Positions 27,901 through 39,480 are shown, counted from the stretch's first letter. The stretch: DNA of 64,000 nucleotides from Turritopsis dohrnii (GCA_027922465.2 BQMF02000055.1:1054001-1118000); one strand, 5' to 3'. Translations and numbers: made by a program. Notes: generated from the letters alone by a model not told the origin.

Positions 27901-30900
27901 CTGTAAGATGACCAACTTGTAAATCCTCCATCCACTGAAAAACAACAATGAAATGTTACAGTTACAGATAGATATATTACATAATAAGCACTGTGCGAAA
28001 AGTGAAGATGAAGAAAACATTCTTGTAAGAAAAATTTGGAAAGCGTTTTTAGAAAATAAACAATCGTCATTCAAATCAGATTGACTAACTCAATTCTGAT
28101 ATACCAAGGGACCAATGAAGCTGTTTAAGATATAACGACTGAGATTGGATATAATACAGGTGGTAATCTTTAAGTGAATTAAAGAATTAAGTCATTAAAA
28201 ACAGTCATGTTATAGTTCTGTGTGATTCTAGTAAAAGATAGCTAAGGAGCATAGTGAATGAGAAGGCTATCTGATATACATTCAAAACAGGGCTGCAAAC
28301 CAGTTCAAAACAACTTCTCTACCTGGACACTCCTTTAGTTTACAAAACTTTGATTCGAATAAAGGACCCGCACAGTCTTTTCCTCCATGAGCGGGTTCGG
28401 GGTTATTACACTCCCTTTCTCTCGTTTGAAAGCTATCGCCACATGTCTCCAAACATTCAGAAAATTTCGACCAGTCTGAGAAACCACCATTGACTAAATA
28501 AGAACATTAAGTGAAATTAAATATTGACTAGAATGAAGGGTTCCACGCAAATGCACCCCTAGGAAATTATAAAAACCAAACTAAATATTCCTATTCACGC
28601 AATTGCAAAGATAAAGCTTTCGTTTACCTGGGCATTCTTTAATTTTACATGCTCTTGTTTCTGAAGTATCACCAACACACTCTTGACCACCATGAGCTGG
28701 TGCGGGATTTGTACAAGACCTTGTACGTTCTTCAATACCATCACCACAAGTTTCAGAACATGAACTGAATGTAGTCCACTTAGTTAGGCCACCATCAACT
28801 GAAATGAATAAAATAGTGTATCAAACCTTTAGAAGGCACTTTGTTTTGGGTTTTCAAATAAACAGATCTGAGAGTACTTGTCTTTAATTGCTAATGATAC
28901 AAGGTACGTCAGGTAAAGGTATCCATTACTATTCACTGGATTAGCATTTAGATGGACCTACTTGGGCACTCTTTGTCTTTACATGCCCGTGTTTCTGTAA
29001 GGGTTTCTGTACAATCTTTCCCACCATGCTGAGGTTCTGGGTTTGTGCAAGTCCGTGTACGTTTGGAAAAACCAGTACCACAAGTTACTGAGCAAGATGA
29101 GAATGCAGACCAGGGCGAAATACCACCATCAACTAAAAAATATAAATACATCATCTTTCTAAAGTTAAAGTATCTTTTCAAAATCTTTTGTCAGAAAGTC
29201 ACAATTATGTATATACTTGAGAATGGGCACATATGACATTCAAAATGAGTTAACACATGGATTAGTTGATGGCTTGGCTCTTTATCTTTTCATTTTTATT
29301 ATAACACCGGATTTATTGATTTGTTTTATTTCTTCTGGTCAAAAATAGTGCTCAATACTTTTGTAGAACTATTTACATATTTGTATAAAAAAAACAAAGG
29401 TTGTTTTAAGTAAAATCATAAGCATAGACGGTAAAAAATCAAAAGATTAAAATTTGAGAGAAGCTTTTCGTAAAAACTATTTACATCTTCAGTCTCCTAT
29501 GTACAACTCAGGTTGTAAAGGTTGTTTTGTTTGTACTTAAAGTTTCATATCTGCATCGCAGACAATCTTCAAGCAAACACAAACAAACAGATTTATTAAC
29601 ATGACATATTTTTGACATAAAGAATTAACAGTGTAACATAAGTCCACCATCATTTGTCATTTACAAAAAGTTCCTATCAACTTCAAAGGTTAATCGAGGG
29701 AAAGAACACATACTTGGGCATTCCTTCACTTTACATGTTCGAATTTCCACTGGCTCACCAATACAATCGTCACCACCAAACTTCGGGGCAGGAGCAGTAC
29801 AAGTACGAGTACGCTGTTGTTCCCCTTCCCCACATGTTTCAGAACATTCTGAGTATGGTGAATAGTTCGACCAGCCACCATGAACTATCAATCAGAATTG
29901 GAATAATTTTTAAAATACCACCAACATCTAGGAAGCAGCTGCCTACAATTCTGATATTAAAATAGTGGAGGTAAAATAAAGCTATTACATTACCTGCACA
30001 ATCCTTCAGTTTACATTCTTTACTGTCTTCTGATGGGCCCACACAAGACCTCCCACCAAATTTGGGCTCCGGATTGGTACAACTTCTAGTTCGAGTTTGT
30101 GTTCCATCGCCACATGTCGCTGAGCATGATTTGAATGTGCTCCACTCAGTCCAGCCTCCGTCAACTAAGTAAATGAATCGATACATAATCATAGCAGATT
30201 TTATCATTCAAACTGTAGTTCAACTTAAGTCAAACGCTCAAATAAAAAGCCAAACTATTCATAACTTTAGGAGATTATTAGATTTATGGCAAAACTTGAA
30301 GAGATGTAAAAGGTTGAGTTTTTCAAACTATAAAGCTAAAAAGATGTAAAAATATAAACCAATAACACTTTACCTGGACAACCCACAATTTGGCATTCCT
30401 GCTCATCAATAACTGGTCCAATACATTCATTACCATTGTGTTGTGGTGGTGGGTTTGTGCAGCCTCTTGTTCTTACTTGGGTTCCAGAACCACAGGTATG
30501 TGAACAGCTTGAAAAGTTACTCCAGTTCGTAAACCCACCATCAACTAAAATAGAGCAATTGTTTCTAGTAGAGGGTAGCATCCATTTTATGCTATGAAAG
30601 TCTAATCAGAGGAAGATTCTGTTGCATCTCAAATTTAACGTCTTCATAATAAATTTCTTAGGATAATAGGATAATGGAATCATCACATTAAATTACTTAC
30701 TTGGACATTCTGCTACTGTGCAAGAAACCACGTCTTTGTCAGATCCAAGTCGAGAGCAATCTTTGCCGCCATGAGCAGGTGCTGGATTAGAACAGCTTCG
30801 TGTACGACTTTTTTCGCCAGCACCGCAACTGACAGAGCACTCGGAATATGTTGACCAGGGACCATAAAAACCGTCCACTGTAAGGGAACAGTGACAATGA

Positions 30901-33900
30901 AGTACTGACACCATGCAAATTAAAACAAAACTAAATTCTTAATAGTTGTACCACATAAAAAATTAGGGGGGGATGTCTTGACAAAGACCATAGACACATT
31001 GGACTGCATTTGTATTTTGTAATCACTGTTTACAATGTTAAAATTGAGTTTTTCGAAAGCAGTGCACTTATTATTTATCATAGGTTGGTAAACATTCCAG
31101 AAGTTATGCAATCACATGTTTCTAACACTGTAAGTCATTCAAAAGATTTTGATCACCTCTTGCACCACTGATGATATGAAGCTTTTGTGACTTTTTATGG
31201 TTTAATTAAGAAAACTCAATACCCTCATTTTATTAAGGTTCATTGAACAGACTGACAGAAATCCTAATGTCTTTCCAGCTTCTAGAATATGCTATATTTG
31301 ACAGCCAACAAAAATGAATCTACCTGCACATTCTTTTATTTTACATGGTTTGCTTTCTTCATTTCCTCCGATACAAGCGGCACCATTGAATTTTGGTGCT
31401 GGATTGTTACATAATCTCTTACGAGTTTGAACTCCATCTCCACATGTAGCAGAACATGACGATAGCTCTCCCCATTCTCCCCAATTGCCGTCAACTATAG
31501 AAAATAAAAGATGTTAATGAAAATTAGATAACCATTAAGTTCTTTAACTGAAGTATTTTTAAATCAATAGACATAATTAATTTAAGATTGTTGTAAACAC
31601 AATACACATAGATACTTGATATTGCAAGTAGTTAAATATCTCATGTTAGTTCTAAGGTTATTTTGTAGATTATTGGATGCTATGATTTTTCTAGGAAGTT
31701 GAAAGAAAGTTTGTTTTTCATTTTGTTTGTTTTTTATTTTTATTTTTTTATTATTTTTTTTGTAGCACAAACAATGACATTTTTTGTGACCAAAAAACTT
31801 GCATCACAGCCTCTTTGAAGATAAAGGCATTACACATTTTTTTTTTTTATAAGCAACCTCGATTTTGGGCGCAGGGCTGGAGTTGCTAAGCATTTTTAAG
31901 AATCCAGGGCTAAAGTTGTTTGTAAGGCTGCTTAAAAATTTTTCAAGCAATAAATCGAAGAAAAACACATTTGAGCAATGTTTAATTTTTCTTCATTACA
32001 TTGTTGGTATTTTTCATAGATTTTGGTTATACAGTATATCAAACATTTGATTCTTCATATTATTATGACTATTTCCATCAAAGAGTAAGAAAAATGCTTA
32101 CAATGCACAAATTGACTCATTGTACCCATCTATCACCGGTAATTTTAGTCTGTCTTGATGGACAAAAAGAAATTTTATAAAGGTTTACAAGTCTCCCTTT
32201 TAACTTATTTGAATTTTTTTGATTTTGTAGATTAAAAAAAGTTGTTTATTTTTTTGGCCATTTTGATGGCTGAGCCCTTAGCAACTGGGTTGCTTATAAA
32301 AAAAAATGTGCACATCACCAACAAGAAAAGTTTTGGAGAGTTAATGATAAGGATAAAGACTGAATCTTTTGCTAGGAACTTTTCTTTCTGATAGTTCAAT
32401 ACTACTATGGGTTTACTTTCATGACTGTTCTAAGAAACACATCTAAAATGAATACGAGCAATAATTTTGAAAAACAGATTTCGCTACAATTTTAAGATCA
32501 TATTGTAAATCTCTACTCTTGAATGTGTACTTTGCATAACAAGCTCTTACTATAGAAAGCAATGCTATTCATCTTCATATAATCTGTCAGCTTAAAATTA
32601 CATTTTTCATTTGATGTGATATAGTTATGTCTTACTTGGGCATTCCATTACTTTGCATATAGCTGTCTCTACATCCTCTCCATCACAATCTTTTCCACCA
32701 TGAGCTGGTGCGGGATTATTACAAGTTCGATTTCTTGTTTTGGTACCATCACCACAGGTTGCAGAGCAAGCAGAATAACTACTCCATGGACTATAAGCAC
32801 CATCAACTATAAATGAATTAAGGATCAGAATAAACGTTTTCCAAAGGTTAGCTTTTGTTTACTTACTAATCAATTGTCAGGATAAAAGCAACTAGAAAAC
32901 TACAATGATATCAATTATTGGAATTATATCAATGTTCGCAACTTCCAGTTTTTAAATTATAATTAATCACTGATCAACATCGCAAGAAGAAAATGTTTTC
33001 ATTTATGTTGAAAACATAAAAATGTTTATTTTATGAACGTGTTTTTTGGAATTGTCATTTACAATTTCATGTTATGTGGCGAGAAAAATAAGTAAAAAAA
33101 ATCTGTCATGAAAATGATTAAAACACATGAACTTTTCTCCCTATGAATATACCTGTCCTGGCAGTATTTCATCAACCTCTCTTCAAGAAGTTATCGGAAC
33201 TATACCTGGACAAGGCATTGTTGCACATAAAGTAGTCTTTTCAAGTTCACCAACACAATCTTTCCCACCATTTGATGGAGCTGGATTTGTGCACGTCCTT
33301 GTTTGAATGATTACTCCTGAGCCACATGTTGTAGAGCACTTTGAAGGTTCACTCCAATCAGTAAATCCCCCATTTACTAAATCAAAAGAAAAATGCTGAA
33401 TGAATACTTCTTGTTGCTATAAGGACTGTACCACAGTTTGACTTCGTAAAATAGTTGCAATGATTTAGTGGATGGATAAACTGTGAATGTTGGATATAAG
33501 AATGAAAAAATAAGAACCCATATACCTGGACAAGCAGGTTTTTCACAATGTTTTGAATCAGAGGCAGATCCTATACATGGTCTGCCACCATGTTCAGGTC
33601 TGGGATTCGTACAGAACCTGTTTCTCAAGGTCACGCCACTACCACAAGAAACTGAACACTCGTCAAACTGTGTCCATTGTGTGTATCCACCATCAACTGA
33701 AAAAATTTCAAAATTTTAGATTCAGTTACGTTTTTTTATAATCTTTGATAAAGGAAACTTTGTATTTGCATAAGTTGCTACAACTGCAAAAGAAAACAAA
33801 TATTATTCAAATGATTTGAATTTTATATTAGATACAAAAATTTCCCATTGCTTTTGGTTGTAACATGGTTATGTTTGAATAAAATAGTATTATTTTAACA

Positions 33901-36900
33901 TGATGTCCTGATGAAGACTGTTGAAGAGAATAGAATCCGGTTTGCCAATATTATAGTGGAGTTGGTATTGATTTCCGAACATACTTCAGCTGATTTGTTT
34001 TATAACAACTAGAATGTCTCAATGGAATAATAGCTTGTAAGGAAGAATAGGAAAAGTTGCATATCAATGCAAATGTTTCTATACATACTTGGACAGTCAG
34101 CTAACTTGCATGCTTTTGTTTCAGTGGATGGACCAATAGACGTGCAGTCTTTACCATTTCCCAAAGGTATCGGATTATTGCAGACTCTTTCACGAATGAT
34201 GATGCCATGGCCACAAGTCAATGTACATTTTGACCATTCTGACCAATCTCCATAACCACCATTAATATCTGCATCACAAAAAGTATTTATATCATATTTA
34301 ATCAATTTAGCTGCTTTGATATGTTCAAATGAATAGAAATTTAACTGGCAATAGCATCAAATTACAGACCAGAACTATAATATGTTTTTAATAATTCAAA
34401 GTATACTCTTACCTGGATCGGTTTTGGCTGCTACACTGTACAAATATTCTGCACCACCTCGGCCAGCACACTCAGTACCATCCTCATGGTTCATACAAGT
34501 TTGGAATCTTATGTTGGCACAATTATTTGATTTACCCTTCCCAGTTGTAAGCATCTCAGTTAGGGCATAATCATCACGTCCCGCAACACAAATACCCCAG
34601 AATCGGATACCAAAGTATGTATAGCCCCTTTCCTTGGCCATTTTATAGCAACGGCATGCAAGACTAAATAGGTCAGAATTGTTGTCATAAAAATAATTCA
34701 TAAAGTCTATAAAAAATGAATTATAGTATTATTTATATATTTAGTGAAAACTGAGTGAAAAAATGTATGGGTATGTTTTGCTAATGTTTTATGGCCAATA
34801 AAGATATTGTTGACTAAAGATTTTAATGACTGTCACGTCTCCAAATATTTTTGACCCAAATTGTTTTGCCACTCCATTGCCAAAAAACGTTACCTATCCC
34901 TATTGGTTCTCAAGATATTTTCCCAAAAATTTCATGTTTGATTGGGGGATGCAATGCAATGATTAAGAAAAATACAGGTTATTTTTATATTATTTTTATT
35001 TATTTATTTATTTTTCTTTTTTCTTTTTAGATTTATATGATGATGTTTTGTTGTTGCTTCCAATGACTTTTGAAAACCTGTTCTATGCAACAAAAACAGA
35101 GATAAAATAAAAGTTGTAGAACTTTTATGAACAAAAACTTGCTTTCAAGGAATCTGTTTTCTGGTTAATTAACATAGCGTCATTTTAGGGGTTTTTTTAA
35201 ATATATATTTTTTTTTATTTTTTCCAGATATTCAAGACCCTAGATTTGATTTATGGAATTTTAATGAAATCATTGGATATCTAGATGTTCTCATTATTAT
35301 TTATAACTGATGTATATATAATAATTATGTATCATCTTTTACTTATATATAAATAAATCAGGAATTCCAATTGAAATAGAATTATGAAGTATGGACTTAG
35401 GTATGCAATCAATCAATTAATATTTATTTGCCAAAAAAATTAAATGAAAATGAAATTACAATAACAGTATTGCTCTCCTATTACGTAATAATACCATTGC
35501 GTAATTGCATAATTTGATATTTTTAAATTATATCTGACAATGGAAAGAAATGAGTCCAAAAACTGTAAACAAGACTTATTAATCAAATTTTGAACACTTA
35601 TTTACCGGTCAAATTGTCATTTTTCATCACAAGATCCCTTTGATTTGAAAGGTTTCAACTGAGAAGTTGACACCTTTACTTATACTAACTGTACTTTCAA
35701 ATTTACAAGTAAAATTTATGAGAATAACAAACAATTATTTTTACAGGCCATCCATGATAGCAGTGTTTTATGCAAATGAGAATTTATCCTGTTTAAATAC
35801 TAAATAAATAAAGGTTTAATTGAGGTTAATTCCAAAGTCCATTGCATTGTTGCGTTCGTGAAAACGAAAGCGAAAGAGAATTTATCTATGAATTGTCTCG
35901 CACAAAAAGTGTCTGAGTGATAAATCAATTTCGACACAATACAAAAGTTGAATGTAAAAGCTGCTCTTTAAGGGAAACAGTCAAAAGTAATTTTGTTTAC
36001 CTGTGAATAGATTGACTGAATTCACGCCAGTTTAGATAATGGCCGACTTGATGATGTTTACTGGTTGTGTCTCGATCATTTATGAGTATATCTGTAGCGA
36101 TACTCGATGACTCGGAAAAGCATCCAATCTTTTTATATTTTCGTTCACATGTTACATAAGCTGCTCTAACTACAAGATGAGAAGGAATACATTGGAAAGA
36201 CAAATTAGACAAAGGTGAGTCATGGGAGTTTTATTACAGGATAGGGGAAAAGTTTGAACAATTGAACAGCGCGTATTCCTTCTAGTCAATATGTCATGTG
36301 ACTTGACATTTAGCCAATAGATTTGCTGTGTTTTCAAAGGCACCAAACGTCACTTTTTGGTGATTCCCGTTTTGTGATTTTCACTTTCACTTTTGCGGAC
36401 TTTTCTTCTTTTCGAGGTTTTTACATTTGTGGCCTTTCTGACGAATATTTTAACCGTTATGTTTTTCTATGTATATTATGATGATTTTTAGGACTTAGTT
36501 GTATTTAGTTTTCCAAACGCCATGGTCAAACATTCCAATAAATTTTTCCTGACAAATTTAGCATTTAGGTAAGTGGTCTGTTATCCCACAACTATGACAT
36601 CCCTGGCCAGAAAATTCAAGACCCAGGACCTAAACCCAGGAACCACTAACCAACCATCAAATATACTCGTTACCTTTTGGAGTTGATAAAGAACCCAAAC
36701 TTAATAGCTAAGGGGACAACGGAGTTGGCCGCGAACAATTTAAGGCCTAACAGTCTTATTTTAAAATGAAAACTACAGAGAAAACAGTGAAGATTAACAA
36801 GTTTTTGGATGGACGAAGCTTTCCTCCTAAGCAGGACCATTACATCATCTTACCTGTCGATTGTTGGACTGCCAGCAAAAGAAAAAATACCGCTGACAGC

Positions 36901-36905
36901 AGCAT
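10266..36905 (-). CDS. Giant secreted protein with 46 thrombospondin type 1 repeats (49 coding exons)
   Basis: The spliced model has ATG at 36905, two exons for an N-terminal domain, 45 internal TSR exons and a terminal TSR exon ending in TGA at 10266-10268. The coding length sums to 8,307 nt, about 2,768 residues. Every internal TSR exon starts (G)TT-GAT/AAT-GG after AG and ends CC(A/T)-G or CCA-A before GT. All are phase 1-1 and stay in frame; 41 of 45 are exactly 171 bp. A typical repeat reads W..W...CS.TCG.G...R.R.C.NP.PAHGG..C.G.......C....CPG, with six Cys. WxxW motifs (possible C-mannosylation) and CxxS/TCG (O-fucosylation consensus) are frequent. There is a signal peptide but no transmembrane or GPI signal, so the product is probably secreted into matrix or mucus. 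Hydrozoan rhamnospondins are smaller TSR lectins that may be relatives. No in-frame stop was seen. Confidence 0.9.
11960..12105. mobile_element. Remnant of a pogo/Tigger-like terminal region
   Basis: CCTTAAAGAGG-type units alternate with CGTCTTATAAAGG (three degenerate repeats) and end GTTCGTCTTTCACTG followed by TA. This is the usual look of a Tc1/mariner-pogo end with a TA target. The other end was not found, so this is a fragment in the intron between TSR44 and TSR43. Confidence 0.4.
13158..13250. repeat. Member of a dispersed ~85 bp repeat family
   Basis: Core pattern: TCACTGCGACGAAGAGCATT, then ATTGAAATTGTGTG, then ATAGAAATGCACTCCTTCGC and AGNGATTTTTT. Other copies or partial copies are at 7668-7745, 7897-7975, 10636-10712, 12660-12745, 14281-14362, 39693-39790 and 40071-40100. 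Several sit in TSR-gene introns. They are diverged from each other, so the family is old. Confidence 0.7.
13272..19480 (-). CDS. TSR gene exons 33-44: TSR30 to TSR41
   Basis: Exons: TSR30 19310-19480, TSR31 19014-19184, TSR32 18736-18906, TSR33 18439-18609, TSR34 17576-17746, TSR35 17249-17419, TSR36 16341-16511, TSR37 15981-16151, TSR38 15225-15395, TSR39 14384-14554, TSR40 13771-13941, TSR41 13272-13442; all 171 bp. Two repeat types intermix here: NGGFS..WS...[12 protein letters not shown]...C and NGNWG.WG...[14 protein letters not shown]. The second type mostly has CNKxCG (x = K, R, H or P) instead of CSKTCG. TSR35 is the most divergent ([20 protein letters not shown]). Confidence 0.9.
16872..17186. 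repeat. Perfect 150-bp inverted repeat with 15-nt spacer
   Basis: The left arm 16872-17021 and the right arm 17037-17186 are exact reverse complements base for base. The spacer 17022-17036 is ATTATAATACAATAA. It lies in the intron between TSR36 and TSR35. A direct repeat AAAATTAAATCTA occurs on both flanks (near 16828 and 17187) and might be part of a target duplication. It could be a fold-back element, a head-to-head pair of retroelement ends, or an assembly artefact. Confidence 0.95.
19582..20781. mobile_element. Possible non-autonomous DNA element with short inverted ends
   Basis: Left end AGGTTCGAATTAA and right end TTAATTCGAACCCT are inverted copies. Both are followed inside by ATCGCGA-type motifs (TATCGCAATTTT on the left, GCATCGCGAATCGCG on the right). 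Inside, 20296-20350 holds two adjacent strong hairpins. No matching 8-bp target duplication is clear, so hAT membership is only a suggestion. It fills most of the intron between TSR30 and TSR29. Confidence 0.4.
20816..25335 (-). CDS. TSR gene exons 22-32: TSR19 to TSR29
   Basis: Exons: TSR19 25171-25335 (165 bp), TSR20 24670-24840, TSR21 24421-24591, TSR22 24073-24243, TSR23 23796-23966, TSR24 23552-23707 (156 bp), TSR25 23006-23176, TSR26 22015-22185, TSR27 21631-21801, TSR28 21184-21354, TSR29 20816-20986. TSR19 and TSR24 have in-frame deletions in the usual NPAPAHGG loop; TSR24 reads [10 protein letters not shown] and loses the HGG entirely. TSR20, TSR21 and TSR23 lack the CxxS/TCG residue (CSEECG, CSKECG, CSELCG). 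TSR27 and TSR28 are a closely similar KWG.WGSYG pair, probably one recent duplication. Confidence 0.9.
25516..30877 (-). CDS. TSR gene exons 9-21: TSR6 to TSR18
   Basis: Exons: TSR6 30701-30877 (177 bp), TSR7 30374-30544, TSR8 29994-30164, TSR9 29714-29884, TSR10 28962-29132, TSR11 28628-28798, TSR12 28323-28493, TSR13 27764-27934, TSR14 27189-27359, TSR15 26914-27084, TSR16 26194-26364, TSR17 25773-25943, TSR18 25516-25686. This is a uniform block of the DGG-type repeat ending C-K-(V/L/I)-(K/R)-EC. TSR9 starts VHGGW instead of VDGG. TSR12 has CLETCGDS, losing the final Gly. TSR18 has CSAVCG and so lacks the O-fucosylation Ser/Thr. Confidence 0.9.
26452..26639. repeat. Two-copy tandem repeat, period 94 bp
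   Basis: TTTATTCCTTATCTGTG at 26452 recurs at 26546, and the copies differ at only about two positions (GCG/GTG, CTAG/CTGG). It is in the intron between TSR16 and TSR15. Confidence 0.9.
31324..34268 (-). CDS. TSR gene exons 4-8: TSR1 to TSR5
   Basis: Exons: TSR1 34089-34268 (180 bp, 60 residues, with an insertion [12 protein letters not shown]), TSR2 33526-33696, TSR3 33206-33376, TSR4 32636-32806, TSR5 31324-31494. All five keep CxxS/TCG. TSR5 is the first NGNWG-like repeat (DGNWGEWG). TSR1 begins D-I-NGGYGDW, its first codon completed by the G of exon 3. The long intron between TSR5 and TSR4 contains a small inverted-repeat element. Confidence 0.9.
31832..32312. mobile_element. Possible MITE with T-rich inverted ends
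   Basis: The left end ACATTTTTTTTTTTTATAAGCAACC is mirrored at the right as GGGTTGCTTATAAAAAAAAATGT. The inverted similarity continues inward with GCTAAG/CTTAGC. It lies in the intron between TSR5 and TSR4. No reading frame is seen. Confidence 0.4.
34413..34663 (-). CDS. TSR gene coding exon 3: second half of N-terminal domain
   Basis: I place the acceptor at CTGACCTATTTAG because it supplies the single nucleotide needed to complete the split Ser codon. It gives [18 protein letters not shown], then [16 protein letters not shown], and a Cys-containing tail ending TDPG. This aromatic core (YFGxxFxGxC) recurs, from memory, in several cnidarian extracellular proteins, often before TSR or other adhesive domains. 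An acceptor at 34707 is out of phase and was rejected. Function is unknown. Confidence 0.7.
36001..36169 (-). CDS. TSR gene coding exon 2: first half of N-terminal domain
   Basis: Acceptor CTTGTAG, phase 1 in; donor AG|GTAAAC, phase 2 out. It encodes [13 protein letters not shown] near its start and ends in [10 protein letters not shown], with two Cys. A bare lectin- or WSC-like role is possible but not shown. The phase 2 donor fits only the exon 3 acceptor chosen below. Confidence 0.75.
36854..36905 (-). CDS. TSR gene coding exon 1: signal peptide
   Basis: Encodes [18 protein letters not shown] (the last codon is split), a typical hydrophobic signal peptide. The exon ends ACA-G before GTAAGATG and leaves phase 1. 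The start codon is the only ATG that follows the upstream acceptor. Confidence 0.85.
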
Positions 36906-36921
36906 TTTTCTTTTCAAAATC
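36906..36921 (-). promoter_or_regulatory. Splice acceptor 16 nt upstream of the TSR gene start codon
   Basis: The minus strand reads CTTTTCTTTTTTTTTAG followed by ATTTTGAAAAGAAAA and then the ATG. A long pyrimidine tract plus AG so close to the start means either a 5'-UTR intron or a trans-spliced leader acceptor, as known in hydrozoans. A possible cis donor, CCTAG|GTAAAT, lies near 37055. Confidence 0.55.
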
Positions 36922-37699
36922 TAAAAAAAAAGAAAAGTGAAAAAAATTAATCCATCAATGGCATGTTAAAGAATTAGTTTCTATGTGGCAGGTTGCGCCT
37001 AACCAGCCCGCTCGTTTGAAAGAATATTTTATTAAGTTTTTATTTTGAAATTTACCTAGGTGTAGTGTGTCTTCCTTCCACACACCTCGTTATGAATAGT
37101 GGAACAGCAACATGGTCTTTTCTTAAAGGAACCCTACGGAAAGCAAAAGTTCTGGTATGTATCAGGGAAAATAAACAAAGTCTCAATACTATTGATTACT
37201 TTTTGTTTACGTTCTGTAAACAAGTTTCGAATACATGAACAAAAGTATAAACAAACAGGGAACGAACAACATAGAGATGCAAGGTCTGCAATTTATTCTG
37301 GTGGAATTACACCTGTCTCATCAGCTGGATACACAAATAGTAGATGTTACTAATGCATATTTATTTACAAAGGATATACTGGTATTGTGTTAAGTATCTC
37401 GCCTTCTTTCGAAGACGATTTTTATTAACTGCCTGCAGTGAAGATCGTTACCGCTTCCTTTCTCCCATTTTTTGTCTACCCATCGGCGTCTGCATAAAAT
37501 GCACTAGCATAAAAGATAAAGAAGAAGATGAAAAAATGTTAGACAAACTCTACAATATATTGGAATTCGATAGGAATTCCGAAAGTCAATTTTCTGCCAA
37601 ATAGACCTTTCCCGAATTTCTGGTTTCTGTTTAAAAACAGTGTTTTTGCCTTCTTTGAAGATAAAATCCTTGATTTAAATTTATCAGAATTATTAATAT

Positions 37700-38260
37700 A
37701 ATGATAAGACAGACACTTGTCCGTTTTGGAAAGGTGTCTATCTTATCAGGGTTTTTCCCATGTTGGGTTAGTGGTACTGGTAGTATCAGGTAATACAGAA
37801 TTCTTATCCGTTATAGACTGCGTACCTCTTATATGATGTTCGTATTAAAGAGGCTTCACTGTAGTAGCCATGACAACTGTTCTACCTGTATCTATCTACT
37901 AAATGAACTCTTCATGTTCTTGTAGAAATGCTTTCGATGGAGGGACATGTAAACGAGGTTCTACAATATTTAAAGTACACAGTGGATATCACAAGGTGCA
38001 TATTGCTTTAGTCATTCACCCAACCGTTCTCTCGGGCTAAGTGTTGACCTGAGTGGATCCAGTCACACTTTGATATTTGCTAGCATAGCTTGACTAGCAA
38101 AGCGTGACTTGCCCTGTTGGTGACAAATAGTCCACTACTGTTCACCCTCGATAACTCGAACCCATAGTCAGTCGAACCTATAGTAATTTGAACTGTTTAA
38201 GAAATCCCCTTGAACCTATACCCTCATAAAAGATTCTCGATAACCCAAAGATATGAAGAT
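37700..38260. mobile_element. Remnants of pogo/Tigger-like elements
   Basis: GTTCGTATTAAAGAGGCTTC then ACTGTA near 37840-37863 looks like a pogo-type end with a TA. A hairpin TGATAAGACAGACAC/GTGTCTATCTTATCA lies at about 37700-37750. Around 38148-38260, CTCGATAACTCGAACCC, CAGTCGAACCTATAG and similar units resemble subterminal repeats of another such element. Boundaries cannot be paired. Confidence 0.35.
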
Positions 38261-39220
38261 TAGAACAATACTGATAAATCCCTGACAGGTTGGATCTATC
38301 GAGAAAAGTTTACTGGAGATATTTTTTAAGTATTATTCAATGTCAAATCTGCTCTCAATGGCCATTGAGGGAATTTTTAGAAAAGAGGATAATTATTAAA
38401 TAACAAAGTCACAGCAAGGTGATGTACTAACTTGATCAAACCAGGGTGTTTAAACAGAGATTCGGGAAAGTGTAATATATAACACAAAAGGACGCTTAAC
38501 CTTTTTGAGGATTTAATCATTTCCGAGCCAGAACGAAACAGAAAAGAAAGTTTTGTACTCATTCCATGTTTTATTAAAGATCTGTTCAGGTCCATCTCTT
38601 CAAGTTTTTACAGTCCAACCAGCTTCCATGTCGCTTCATACTAGAATGAAAATTGGTGTACCCAGATAAATGCTATATACACCTAATCACCAGACTCTTG
38701 AAGAGGTGACAAGCAGTCATCGCCTTTCTTTTGGTAGAATTTAAATGTAAGTTTGTTCAAAACTCTCCACAGGTCGACTCTTAGTAAAAGTCTTGTTGAT
38801 ACAAACATGTGAAAGAATTGCATTCAATGTCCTTTGCATATGTGTCAATTGAAAGGTCTTTGCTTCAACACTTGCAACGACCTCAAAAAACTCAAAAAAA
38901 ACTCCCCCGAAATTTACGGAACCGGGAATGATAAAAATGTTCCCGTATGTTGATATGATCTTAAACATAACTAGAAGCCATTAGGTTTGAACAATTTCCG
39001 CATCAGCCCTTGAGAAAATTGCTTTAGGCTAATTTTCAAGATATCTGAATGATTTGTACACTGACTAATAATTTGATACAGTCTGGAATTCATGAAATTA
39101 CTCCCTTCTTTAATTTATTTAACTTAATCTTGACAGCTTTGCAATTTACTATGATATTTTGCAGTCAGAAAAACAGTTCACCAATATGCGATATCAATAT
39201 CACAAAAATTGAAGATTTTT

Positions 39221-39480
39221 CGAAATTTGATCCAAATTTGGCCCAAATCGTCCAATTTTAGTCAAATCTGACAAAATGATTGCCAGAATTGAAATCAGCA
39301 CCTTTCATATGTAATCCATGCAAAATTTCATGAAATTTGAAGAACTTTCGAAATTTGGTCCAAATTTGGTCCAAATTGTGCAATTTTAGTCAAGTCTGAC
39401 AAAATGACCGTCAACTTCTAAATCAGCACCTTGTCTAAATTACCCAATTTTAGTCAAACCTGTCCTAAGTTCCTTGCATA
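39221..39480. repeat. Diverged tandem repeat, period about 128 bp
   Basis: CGAAATTTGATCCAAATTTGG at 39221 recurs near 39349 as CGAAATTTGGTCCAAATTTGG. Each is followed by CAATTTTAGTCAA and TCTGACAAAATGA; a third partial copy begins near 39440. A related phrase occurs inverted or degenerate near 41530. Confidence 0.7.

Noticed and set aside
34664..34706. Exon 3 of the TSR gene starting at the AG near 34707
   Set aside because: It would enter in phase 1 while exon 2 leaves in phase 2; the acceptor at 34664-34665 restores the frame.
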